Part shown: positions 1 through 10,254 of the stretch, piece by piece
How the letters are laid out: each line of letters starts with the position of its first letter
How positions within the stretch are numbered: the stretch's first letter is position 1
Origin: Rhipidocladum racemiflorum
Taxonomy: Eukaryota > Streptophyta > Magnoliopsida > Poales > Poaceae
Direction of reading: 5' to 3'
DNA length: 64,000 nt
NCBI GenBank assembly: GCA_036346355.1
Contig: CM070570.1
Span: 1,426,001 to 1,490,000, forward strand
Program-made: the position numbers and the translations under genes
Notes under the pieces: generated by a model
Databases searched by the model: none
What the model was told of the DNA's origin: nothing
What the model saw: only the letters and a program-made list of their open reading frames with translations

Positions 1-2760
1 TCACAGTCAGGCCGTCGCCAAGAGTAACCAATCGGAAGGCTTTGCTCACAAGCGGCGTTGAAAGACGAATGAAAGCTCGGCACATTCCTTCCGTGGATAT
101 CACGAAGAAAGTCGCAGCCTTCCTTCCTGGGAGACGCGCATTTGGAAAGGATTCCTAATGCGCGCTTTCGTATAGGTCGCCGATCGATCTGTCTTGAGAA
201 GATCGCCTTAGCCAGGAACGCTCGGCTTCTTCCTCGGGCAATGTCCCATGCGCAAGGTATTGGATGAATGGCGCTATCCAATTGCGCTTTAACGAGGAAT
301 GAGACCCTACCGCCGTCTCTGGTGCCTCCTCTCAGAGGAGAATGGAGGCTTATGTAGGTGCTCGACGAGCACCCACGAGCGGCGGTTTAGGAGAACCGAC
401 CTTAGACATTTGGTCGGCCAGAATTATCCTTCCGGGGATGTAGATTACTGAAATTCTTGAAGTATTTCTCCATCTTCCTTACTGCCGTGTCTAACGCCAT
501 TGAGGTATCGAACAACCGATACCTTGTTGACACAGTTCCGACCAACCGTGAATCGCCCTTCACGGGAGCCGTTGACTCCTAGCGATTGCATGCCCAAGTC
601 GGCCAAAGGCCGTACTCCGCCGCGTTAGGTCGCGGCGAAATGTAGTTGGATGGCGCATCGTAGCTGCTTTCTCCGTCGGAGACCAAGATGACGCCCCCGA
701 AGCGCTCGTATGCTCTGGATCCACAAAATACAAGGTCCGAGTTTCTCGAATCATTGGTCCCGCCGGTGGTGGTGCCGGAGCCGACCCGCCATACGAATCA
801 GCCAGACTTGTGATTTTATCGCCGTAAGGGCTGAGACCACTTCGAACTCGGGCGAGTTCCATTGCCCACTTGGCTATGCGACCACGGCGGCGTCCGATTT
901 TTGAGATTTCCGAGTGGGAAGCCGGGTCGGCACCACGATCTTGTGTGCTTGAAGTAGTGACGCAACTTCCGGAGGCCATCGAATGAGTGATGGTTTCGAC
1001 CTCGGTGCAACGCCTCCTTTGGTCCATGAAGCAATACCGACGTAATAGATAGGTCGCGGGTACCATCTCTTTCTCGCCAACACGAGCTCACTGGTGCGGG
1101 TTGTTGCCAGTATAATAGCAATTCTTCCCCGCCGTGGGTGTGACGAGACGGGCGGCCGAGAGGTAATGCTTAGCTCTTTGAAGCAGCGCGTCAGGCTTCC
1201 TCCGTCCATGTGAAGCCATCATGTTTCGCGGAGGCTTTAAAGAAAGGTAGTCCTCGCTTCCCCAGTCGGGAGACGAACCTGCTTAAAAGCGGCCATCCTC
1301 CGGTCGAACTTGTACTTCTTACGCATGTGGCGACCTCATGTTCTCAATGGCTTTGATCTTCTTCGGTTAGCCCTAACGCCATGTGGCCCGACCATGTAGC
1401 CGAGCACCTTGTACCTTCACGCCGAATACGCATTTTTCTCGGATTTAGCTTTATTCGATGCTTATTGAGGTTACTGAAAGTTTCTTCTAAAAGACAGCGT
1501 GACACTAAGTACTCTTGCTCTTGACAACTATGAAATCGCCGACATATACCTCCAAATTTAGACCTATTTGAGTCTCAGTGAAAGTCTTACGCATGAGGCG
1601 TTGAAAGGTTGCTCGCATTTCTCGAACCGAAAGACATGGTCGTATAGCAGCGTATGCAAACGGGGTGATGAAGGAAGTCTTTCCTCGCGTCTTCGCGACG
1701 AGGCCGATCTCGATGATAGCACGAATAGGCGTCTAGGAAGCTCATGGTTCAGACCCGCCGTCGCGTCCCACCAATTGGTCTATGCGAGGCAACGGATAGT
1801 TGTCTTTGGGCACGCTGCTCAAACCCGTGTGGTCGGCATTACGCGCCACTTGCCTCCTTTCTTCCTCGACCAGGATGGATTGGCTAGCCACTCGGAGTGC
1901 TCAATCTTCCTGATGAAGCCGCTTTAGAGTTTATCAAGTTCCTCCTGATGATTGCTTGTTTTTAGGAAAAGCGTCTAAGTTTCTGCTCTCCTGGTTTTGT
2001 CGTCAACCGCTTAGCCTGCTCGACCACCTCCTTGGGACCCCGGGCATGTCGGATGGTTCCCAGTGAACACATCCGACCTTGCTCTGAGGAAAGTGACGAG
2101 CTCGAGTTCCCTATTTGGGATCTAGGAAGATCCCAAATGAACATTTGGCCGATCCGACTCGTTGGCCAGCCCTTTGGTCTCTCCTCCAGGTTGGAGGGCA
2201 AGTTTAAGCGGGAATGCTTCGGCTCTTGGTCGGGGCATGGCGGGCAATTGACCGAAACCATATCCAGCCGCTCTTCTGGTCGAATTGAGTGCGGACTTGT
2301 GGTTCCTTTGACGGTTATGACTGCTTTGGCCCGGGAATCTTTAGCACCGACACTGGCGTGATGCAGGCGGCCATGAACTGGCCGGCCGCCGAGGATGGCG
2401 TTGTGGCCGACTCAAGTCTACCACCTCGAAGGTGATTAGCTCGTCTGAAGTTACTTGGGCCCGAAACTTACGGGCAAGACGACCTGCCCGGAGGTTTGAT
2501 CGAGGTGCCCGGACTATCCCGAAGAAGAACGCACGCCACACTCTTGATTTTGGAACGAGGAATGCATCTCGCCCAATACCTTACGCAATAAGGTCCAAAG
2601 AGCTCCTGGAGTCTATGAGGACCCGACCCGGCCACAAAGCATGTATTGCATGGTGGGGTTCACGATACCATGGAAGCCTCTGGGTTTGGTCATCCCCAAG
2701 GACAATCGTCTCGGAGAATGTGAGGATACTCACCATTTAATTTCCGGCACCGAGGCTTAC
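1..2760 (-). pseudogene. pol remnant: protease, reverse transcriptase, RNase H, integrase N-terminus
   Basis: From right to left: an aspartic-protease region around 2750-2340 with ELITFEVVD at about 2440; the RT entry segment ARGPKEVVEQAKRL at about 2040; RT core at 1640-1250 where the catalytic YVDD appears as YVGDF, then a KHRIKLNP segment; RNase H at about 1210-560 (AKWAMELA, later RYAIQLHFAAT-like); and the end of RNase H plus integrase zinc-binding region at 560-1 (GTLPEEEAE, GDLYE). The YVDD-to-YVGD change and multiple frameshifts mean the polymerase is dead. Integrase core is cut by the window edge. Confidence 0.8.
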
Positions 2761-2989
2761 CCTGGGTAACATGGTGCACTTCCCTGCAGGCCTCCTTTAA
2801 GTCCGGCGGGACTTGTAGGCGGAGGAGCCCCGAAGATGACCGCTATGTGATTCCTTGGTTCTTGATATTCCATTTCATCCTCACTTTCCTATGGCGCTGT
2901 TTTCCTTTGTCGTTTTCACCGCTTCGAAGGCTGTCGGCATGGGGACTTCGCCGCCGTAAAACTGCTCCAGCGGTAGGTCCACGCTCGCA

Positions 2990-4750
2990 ATTCAGAGGTC
3001 GTGCCCGCAGGCGCTGAAGTGATGGATGAGGTCGCCGTCAGTCCGCTTGGTCGCCTTCGTCGGTCCGCTTGGTCGCCTGCGTCTCGAGGCCTGGTGGTTG
3101 TCCTCTTCCCGAGCATTAGGCCACGGCGGGTCGAAGCGTTCGGAGAGGTTGTTGTTCCACTGCGGCTACCATGGCGGGCGAGAGGTTGCTTTTCTTCTTC
3201 TTCTGATCTTCTTGTCCTGCAGTGAACCCTTTTGCTAGGCCGAGGTCTCTAGACCAGCCGAGTGCGTAGCGACTTCCCTTCATCCAAAGATTTTCTTCCA
3301 TTGACTTCATCCGCTGGCGTATCGATCGGCCATTCGGAAGAGCTCGTCACGTTAGATCCAGCGATCTCCAGTGTCCTGTGGCGAAGACGCCTCGCACTCC
3401 GAACTTGAAAGCTCGGACGACCTCGTCCGATATGTTCGAGATCGAAGTTCGACTGGATGAACCTCCGACTGGGCAATTGTCGCAGTTTCCCCGTCTGCCT
3501 CAGTATCAAAGCGCTCTCCAGGTCGCTCTTTTCCCGCGGATGTAGCAGCTCTGGAAGTCGCCGAGCGCTACCGAAGCCCCCAGGACCGTATGGATCCTTC
3601 CTTTTGATTGAAAAGCCACGTCTGGCAGACTCCGTCAGGGACTGCCGGCAGTAATTTGCCATTACCCCCTCATCACCTCCGGCGGGGATGGCGGTAGTGT
3701 ATATCGAGAGGAATTCATCCGGTTACGGAGTCCCGTTGAATCTCTCGACGCGGGCCGCTTGAACCTGTTCGGCCATGCGACGCCCGGAGGGAGCTCGTGA
3801 AGGCCCGCAGCTCGGGGGTTTCGCGGCGAAAACCCTGGTCACGGGCCGGCCTCCACGCGGATCTTCCACCCAGCGCCCGTCAGGCGGGGTCGAGTCGAGA
3901 AAACCCTGGCGCGTCGGTCGTGCGATGACCGCATGGTTGCGAGCGCCGAGAGCGCTGTAATCGGGCGACACGATATCGCCCGAGGTTGCTCTGCGGATGG
4001 CCTTTCCTGGATCGGGTCGGCGACACAGGGCGATCTCCGAGCATGGCTCCGAGATTCATCTGCGAACGGTCTGACGGGGAGCGCTTGTGATGGTCCCGAA
4101 ACACTCCGGCATCCTCGGCCATGGGGAGGATCCGAGACTTTTGAGCTTCGGCGGCAAGCCTCTCCAAATCTTCGGCCACGACCACGCCCATAGCCTCTAA
4201 GTCTACTTGCTGAAATACGCGAGTCACGCCGACGCCGCCAAGGCCTCATGGCCGTTCATTTACGTGAAGTAGCGGCGCGAGCTTTGACTGGCGCTGAGGC
4301 GATCGGGAGTTCGGTACCGAGAGTTCCTTCCAAGTGAGGCGCACCTCCCCTTTGCCTGGCGGCGAATGCTCGCAAGCGTCTTTCCCAAAGACGCCTCCAA
4401 GTGGCGTCCGCCGCCTCATAGTGGTCGTGCTGGCGGCGTCGAGGATCCCTCTCCGGCCCGCTGCGGGCTCGACCATGTTGACTCGACGAGGACGGAAGCG
4501 GCGATGGGGACATCATTGTATCCCCTTGGGACGCGGGCTCCTGGCCGAGCTCTAGGTCGCTCGGGTATGTCCAGGCCATCGAGAGCTCGTGCAGTCATCC
4601 TGGGGTCTCCGAGGGTAATGTCTGGGAATGGAGGATCTGCTCTCGCATTCCCGTGTCCGGTGAAAAGCTCCCGCACTCGGGTGATCGATAGGATCGGTCA
4701 CCTGGGCACGTTGTCGGGCGTAGTAGTACACGTCCGTCATCCTCAACGTG
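2990..4750 (-). pseudogene. gag remnant of the left gypsy element
   Basis: The minus strand at about 3660-3250 matches the retrotransposon gag domain of large grass gypsy elements when frames are joined: a cysteine-arginine-glutamine segment with RDFIRRF-like remains, then the segment ending in MADRYASG. A basic, Gln/Arg-rich linker follows around 3110-2950. The N-terminal half (4750-3700) is acidic/arginine-rich and has no recognisable motif beyond its position. Frame changes and stops every 30-130 codons show it cannot make a full Gag. Confidence 0.65.
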
Positions 4751-4849
4751 GTCAAAGACACAAAGGTCCCGGGAGTGTCTCCCAGTTTGGCATTCCTCGA
4801 GGATCTTGATCCACCGGAATCAAACCTCTCTCCAATCGGCGCCGCCGAC

Positions 4850-5891
4850 GATTGAGAACGGGCTCCCGCCGAGCTTACTTGTTGAATAGAGGATCAGAGC
4901 CCCGCCGCACGGATCGAAGAGGCGTTCGAGCGACGCGAGTCGGGGAAGCGAGGCCGAAAAAAGGGGACGCAGTGTTTTTATCCTGGTTCGGGCCTCTCAC
5001 CGAGATAATGACCCTACTCCAGTGTATTGTGTTCTATCTTTCATGCCTCCTCACAGATCTTCGTGGGGTTTAAATACTATGACTAGAGATGCGAAAAGTA
5101 ATCGCCTCCGGATCACGCTATGTATCCATATCCGTGATGATCTTGCCTGATTCCCGTGGGTTATTTGAATTTGGTATGATTTCCCTTGATCTCCTTTGGC
5201 CGATTGGTTGCCTCCTTCCTTCCTCACACCGGGCCCTCCGACCAAAACACCCTGAGCAAAGTCGGCCTCCACGAGCATGCTTGCTCGTCTGGGGTGTGTT
5301 TGGTGCTTCTCGCTGAAGCGAGGCGCCAAACGCGCGTATGCTCGGAGGAGAAGGAGGATGCTCGCTTCGTTCTCCAGCATCTTCCCTTAGTGCCGCTGGC
5401 TCGGCGGAGTTTAGCTTTCACGGGAAGTACCGTGGTCTTTTGCCGGATAGCCAATCCCTCGACAAAGAATCGGCACGTAATAGACTCCGATCGTGGCACG
5501 CCTTTCGAAGTCGTGTTCGATTACTGGCCGTTACCAGGCTATTCCTTTATATCTCGCGTCGCCGTCCGGAAGAGTACGATACACACCACGCCTAGGCTTT
5601 TGCTATTTTCCTCTCGCTGCGCCGCCATCAAGTTCGCTTCGTCTCCAGACGCGGCGTGCACCAAATAACGGAAAGGTGTCTCCGAAACCGTCCGCCTCGC
5701 GTTCTTGCACCGGGAGAGGACGACCAGGTTTTTGGGAAGCGCCGGGCGCGATCGCTTCCACGCCACCGCCACGGCTCGTCTTCCTCGACGCTCAGGAGCG
5801 GCCGCCGCAAGATCGCACTCGATCGCGGCGCGCTCGCCCCTGCGATCAGACGCGCTTACAACGACTATCGCTTCCATCTCGCATACCTAAC
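4850..5891 (-). repeat. Probable 5' LTR of the left gypsy element
   Basis: On the minus strand the stretch starts with TGTTAGG at 5891. It ends before a leader that has a GGCGCCG stretch near 4840, like the tRNA primer-binding site of gypsy elements. About 100-200 bases upstream of that site is the familiar grass gypsy LTR signature (ACACTGGAGTAGGGTCATTA near 5020, then a GGCCCGAACCAG stretch). The exact 3' border and target duplication could not be fixed because the partner LTR is outside the window. Confidence 0.6.
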
Positions 5892-6228
5892 AAGATGCTA
5901 CAATGTTTCTACTGTTTATTTTCAACCTATTGATTGTGAGCACATTAGATGGATATATGTGTAGTCTTCTAGCATATGCATCTATGGTATGCTCCTGTTA
6001 TTCGTTACCGATAGTCAATCACATGTTGTTCATGATTTACTTTTGGATTAAATTAAACCTAAATGTGCCTTTATTTCTAACACATCATACATGGGGATTC
6101 ATGATTCACCAAAGGTTACTAAGCAAACCAAGATCACTATGGTATATAGATTGACCAAGTGTTCTAGCGGAGGGCATCTATTTAGAACTTGTTTTAAAAG
6201 CTGGAATTTTACAAACGTCTTCGTAAAA

Positions 6229-6627
6229 GTTATTATATATTAAAAGCTCACGAGAGCCATTAAGAAAAAAGAGAAATAAGCTAGAAATTCTTATAAAAAA
6301 GCAAAACATCTAGCTCTTAATCTGAGCGGACCGGAATTATAACGGCTTAGATTAAAAGAAAGAGCCCAAAGATCTCCACCGTCGGAGGTTATTATTAAAT
6401 TCTCACAAAAAAGCAAAACATCTAGCTCTTAATCTGGACGGACCCGAATTATAACGGCTTAGATTAAAAGAAAGAGTCTAAGAATCTCCATCATCGGATG
6501 TTATTATTTTAAAAAAAATAACCGTTTATCTAACGGACCCGGATTATAATAGCTTAGATTAAAAGAAAGAGTCCAATGATCTCCACCACTTATTTTGATG
6601 GGATCAGATTGTAACGATTCATATTAA

Positions 6628-6683
<56 letters not shown>

Positions 6684-6763
6684 CAATTATAGAAAATATA
6701 GTTATATATCAAAGATAATTATATCATAATATCTAGCCGTGCAGTTGCGAGTAAATTTGCTAG
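6229..6763 (+). mobile_element. Non-autonomous Helitron, copy 1 (plus orientation)
   Basis: The 5' end reads TTATTATATATTAAAAGCTC (TC start apparently mutated) and the 3' end is GTAAATTTGCTAG followed by host T, the CTRR/T end expected of Helitrons. A second copy lies inverted at 52674-53046 and shares both termini and the interior. The interior here has three imperfect tandem copies of a roughly 110-base unit beginning CTAGCTCTTAATCT (about 6310, 6420, 6530), plus a (TA)n run. No Rep/helicase coding capacity. Confidence 0.75.
6630..6679. repeat. (TA)n microsatellite inside Helitron copy 1
   Basis: About 25 uninterrupted TA dinucleotides, absent from the inverted Helitron copy at 52.7 kb, where the matching place has a short TATATATG-type sequence. 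This looks like expansion after insertion. Confidence 0.9.
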
Positions 6764-6906
6764 TGAATTGTAAAAGACATTTCATTTCATTTCAAGAATT
6801 TCATCCACTGTACACATTTGAAACACATTCCATCGTTTCACTCTTTCTATGTTAAAAGAAACATTGGCAAGGACTAAACAGTAAAATTCCCTCTATGAAA
6901 TCCCGA

Positions 6907-7146
6907 TGAGAGTCCGGCTGTCCCGTTGTCTTCCGGTCATCGGCGCCGCCGTGGACGTGCGCTTCGACGAGGGACTCCCGCCGATCCTCACGGCGCTCGA
7001 GGTGCTCGACCACGACATCAGACTCGTGCTCGAGGTCGCGCAGCACCTCGGCGAGAACATGGTCCGCACCATCGCCATGGACGGCGCAGTAGAGGGCCTC
7101 GTCCGCGGCCAGCGCGTCAACACCGGATGGCCGGTCACCGTTCGTT
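6907..7146 (+). pseudogene. Gene fragment of mitochondrial F1 ATP synthase subunit beta
   Basis: The plus strand reads PVIGAAVDVRFDEGLPPIL, then LTALEVLD, RLVLEVAQHLGENMVRTIAM and EGLVRGQRV. This is the N-terminal beta-barrel region of the ATP synthase beta subunit (the family start of mature F1-beta). The match starts and ends abruptly; there is no presequence, no Walker A (GGAGVGKT) and no remainder of the gene. Small differences from the conserved family (an extra residue in the AMDG segment, a missing Leu after RGQRV, Trp for Ser after NTG) fit a non-functional copy. GC content is far above its surroundings. Most likely a transposon-captured or otherwise transposed exon fragment; it lies 143 bases beyond the Helitron 3' end. 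Confidence 0.85.
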
Positions 7147-8671
7147 CCATTCTAAAACCCTATTTACACCCAATGATCGTGTCACATTTTCTGGGCTTTA
7201 GTAGACTGCAATTCCAATGTGGTGGATTGGGTGTTTCACTGTTTCTTATTAGATCAGAGGGAAATATTATGGAGTCTTAATTTGTTAAACATAATGCTTA
7301 ATTTTTGGCACAATGGTTTTGAACAGAGCGTTTTTCAATTATTTTTTAAAAAGGAAAAAATTACAGCATGTGAATTCGGAAATACAGAAATTAGTGCAAG
7401 TAGGACTGATGCTACATTTTTCTACTCACAGCGCAGAAAATTTTAGTAGATTTTAAAACGGATGAAACATTTTTGTTGAGCTCAAAGCAACCATGTCCTA
7501 AATCTCAGGACTTCCTTATGGAGTGACACATTAGCCACCTATTTTTGATAGAGCAAATAGATGCTAGACTAATGTGTTTATCCATTTCTTTGATCATACA
7601 ACCGTTTCTACTTTTGCAGGTACCTGTTAGAGCATCTTCAAAAGCCGCTCTATCCAACTCGCTATCTTCAAATATTACCGAGCGGCTGCAAAAAGACTCG
7701 TCCAACAGCATCGCTATTCTCTTCTCCAAATCTAGCGAGACTCGCTAGATTTGGCGATTCTCTCTCCGCTCGCTATCCGGCGAGGCGCAACTGAAGATTT
7801 GCTTCGCGCGACTTCACGGAGTGTCGCCCCTCCACTGTCTCGCTCTCTCGTCCTCCGCCACCGTCACCTCCACTCGCTCGGTCTCGGCCTCCGCCAGCAT
7901 CTCCACTCGCTCTCCCATCCCTCGATCCCAAACCTTGCCTTGTCTCGTTGGAGGCAAGAGGATTCGCATCCGATCCTCGTCCAGGTTGCGGCAGCTGCTC
8001 GGCTTATCCCTCCGCTCCGCCTCCACCCCACTCGATTGCCCAACGAACCGGAGGAAGAGATCGGCCGCCGCCGCCGCCGCGCAGCCCGCTACGTGCAGGT
8101 CAGCCTCCCAACATCTCTGTGGTCGCTTCGCTTCGTTTCTCCCGTCTGCTCCGCGCGCTTTTGGACGCGATTCGGCCGCCAAGCCTCGGATTGATTCGGT
8201 TCCTTGTCTTTCTCCCCCAAGGCAAGATACCGTGGTTTCTTTTCAAAGAAGATTTGTTTCCTTGCGGTCGATGCACAGCAGCTGTTCGTTGGAATGCCCA
8301 AGAACAGGGTTTGCGACAAACATGCAAACAGCAGTGTTTTCGGCTGCTATTACCCTGTTTCATTGTCTTGTTCCGAGGGGTTGCGTAAAAACCTACAGAA
8401 TCTGTTCCTATCCCAAATCGAGCTGTCTTGCGGCATCTCTGACTGCTTCGCACTAACCGTTCCTGGCTTGAGCTCACCTTGATGGCACGGATAGAATTGC
8501 TAGTTTAGGTATAGGAACAAAGGATGGGATCTAATCCATTTTTAAACAAAATATGGTATTCGCCTTTTTAATTTGAAGTAACATTACTACAGATATAGAA
8601 TGTTATGCAAGCTATTAAGCTCGTCTCATCATCAATGCGCTGTATGCCTAAATAGTTTGGCTATTTGTCAG
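7147..8671. other. Intergenic stretch without a supported gene
   Basis: AT-rich to about 7620, then a segment beginning TTAGAGCATCTTCAAAAGC (7628), which resembles the outer end of grass DNA transposons with GAGCATCTCCAA termini. This is followed by a GC-rich stretch (7820-8100) ending in a plausible splice donor (GTGCAG/GTCAGC at about 8098). It could be the 5' leader of the broken PMD gene downstream. Reading frames of up to 211 codons here are serine/arginine-rich in several frames at once and I regard them as chance. Confidence 0.4.
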
Positions 8672-9234
8672 GTTGGGTCTCAATAACTTGTTTCTTGCCG
8701 CATTAACCGGTGGAGGCCCGAGACCCACACTTTCCACCTGCCGTGTGGAGAGATGGCACCCACCCTGCAGGACGTGTCCTATTTACTAGGGTTGCCATGT
8801 GAGGGCACAACAGTGGTGGCTCGTGACGTCGTTCCCACATGGCGAGCGGACCTTGAAGCTCGCTTCTCCGGCCTCGTGCGCCACCAGGATGCGATGGCTT
8901 ACTTTCCCTTGTTGCCTACAGAGTTACGTGGTCCGAGTAAGAGTTGGATTCTACAGTTCACGGTAAATATTTGTATTTGTTGTGTCTTGTTTGTTGCATA
9001 TTTTTTAGATCATTCTTATTGACAATTCGTATCGCCTTTTCATCCTGGAATATATCACTTGCAGGCTGAGACCCTCCACCCTCAAGCGGACGACGTGACC
9101 GTCTCGCGGCACCTAGAGGGGTACCTGCTCTGGCTGTTTGGTTGGGCGATGTTCACCAGCACAGATGGCCATACCTTCGACAAGCATATGGTCTCATATG
9201 CCGCCCAGGTCGCAGACGCCGATGTGGGCAACTA
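8672..9234 (+). pseudogene. Plant mobile domain (PMD, MAIN-like) gene fragment
   Basis: Two exons are visible. The first runs to about 8962 and reads RWRPETHTFHLPCGEM, APTLQDVSYLLGLPCEG and ELRGPSKSWILQFT. The donor is ACG/GTAAAT, and the second exon starts at 9065 after TTGCAG with AETLHPQADDVTVSRHLEG, then GYLLWLFGWAMFTST, and ends in VADADVGN-stop at 9234. PMD proteins act in plant gene silencing and are also carried by Mutator-like and gypsy elements. A small deletion just before RWRPETH shifts frame, and the stop falls well before the usual end of the domain, so the copy is broken. Mobile origin is inferred. Confidence 0.8.
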
Positions 9235-9417
9235 GCCAAGCTAAGATAGCTCCACTAAAGAAGTGAAGCAACATCTAATGTTTAATCACCAAATCAGCCA
9301 AATGTATCAGTACCAAGTTCAGAATCCACAGTTAAACTGACGGTAACAATACGAAAGATAATTAAATTTTTCCGCACGCCTGAAGCCAATTCAACTACCC
9401 CACGGGAGTTATACTCT

Positions 9418-10254
9418 TTAGTCGGCGTCAAGGGCTTTCTGGCCATCTTTCACCACTTGCTTCTTGTCATAAAGTTCTGCAGAGTTGCTACGGCGATCAT
9501 GATGGTGGTGCCGCTGGTGATGGTGGTGTCCGTTCTTGTGAGACCTTTTGCCATTTTTCATCTTGTCTGATTCACCAGCGGCACCATCATCTGATGACTC
9601 CCCAAGGGAGCGGCTCCTATGGCGCTTATGGTTGTTGGAATCTGATGGCGCATCCTCATCACTTGCTCTATGACGCTTCCTATGTCTCGACCTGACCTTG
9701 TCCTCGGAGCCAGACCCAGAGTCATCATCTGATGATTTGTGGTGGCGTCTACGGCTCCTGGAATGGTCCTTCCTGGTAGATCTCCGCTCTTCATCATCAC
9801 TGCTATAATCTGAAGCATCAGAGTTTGACCCTGAAGAATGCCGGTGATGCTTTCTCCTGTGTGAGTGCTTCTTCCTCCGACGTTCTTCTTCAGACCCACT
9901 CTCATATTCATCGCTGTCGCTCTCACCACTGGAGTCTGAGCTCCTCTTTGACCTGCGCTTGCGACTCCTGGCATCATTAGAGTCAGCGTGACCATGTTTC
10001 CTGTGTCTTCTGCGGTCCTTCCTCTTCCTGTGTTTCCGATAACCATCACTGTCAGAGTTGCTGTCAGATTCTGAGGAAGAAACGTGTCTCCTCCTGTGCT
10101 TTCTTGACTTGAGCTTCTTCTCCTTTGCTTCTGCGTCAGCTTTTGTCTTCACTGCTGCTTCCAGCTTCTGCTCCCATTTCAGCGGGGCTTCTTTCTTCTC
10201 AAGGATTCGCTTCTTCTTCTCTTCGACCAGCTGCATGAACTTCTTGGCATCCAT
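9418..10254 (-). CDS. Arg/Ser/His-rich nuclear protein, probable pre-mRNA splicing-associated factor
   Basis: A single coding exon of 278 residues, ATG at 10254 and TAA at 9418. The N-terminus (MDAKKFMQLVEEKKKRILEK, then a lysine-rich helix to about residue 52) is a conserved plant family start resembling FAM133-like proteins. Residues 53-240 are a long low-complexity domain alternating RKHRRR/RKRKDRRRHRKH blocks with SSESDSNSDSD-type acidic serine blocks, typical of SR-like nuclear-speckle proteins. The tail around residues 240-256 is His-rich (HHHHQRHHHHDRR). No RNA-recognition motif or zinc finger is present. The frame is open throughout with consistent codon bias, and the 5' leader is split by introns (next entry), so it looks functional. 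Assignment to splicing is inference from composition and family resemblance. Confidence 0.85.
   Translation of the reverse strand: MDAKKFMQLVEEKKKRILEKKEAPLKWEQKLEAAVKTKADAEAKEKKLKSRKHRRRHVSSSESDSNSDSDGYRKHRKRKDRRRHRKHGHADSNDARSRKRRSKRSSDSSGESDSDEYESGSEEERRRKKHSHRRKHHRHSSGSNSDASDYSSDDEERRSTRKDHSRSRRRHHKSSDDDSGSGSEDKVRSRHRKRHRASDEDAPSDSNNHKRHRSRSLGESSDDGAAGESDKMKNGKRSHKNGHHHHQRHHHHDRRSNSAELYDKKQVVKDGQKALDAD

Larger units (their letters stand above)
1..5891 (-). mobile_element. Degenerate Ty3/gypsy LTR retrotransposon (Tat-like), truncated by the left window edge
   Basis: Read on the minus strand this follows the gypsy order LTR, primer-binding site, gag, protease, reverse transcriptase, RNase H, integrase. 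Each domain can be followed only by switching frame, and many stops interrupt it, so it is an old, non-autonomous copy. The LTR would lie at about 4850-5891 and a GGCGCCG-type primer-binding site follows just inside it near 4840. The rest of integrase and the 3' LTR lie outside the window. The broad clade is inferred from the resemblance of gag and pol to large grass gypsy elements; exact family not assigned. Confidence 0.85.

Noticed and set aside
7751..8477. Frames up to 211 codons near 7.8-8.5 kb
   Set aside because: Several overlapping frames in GC-rich DNA on both strands, no recognisable domain, crossed by a likely splice donor.
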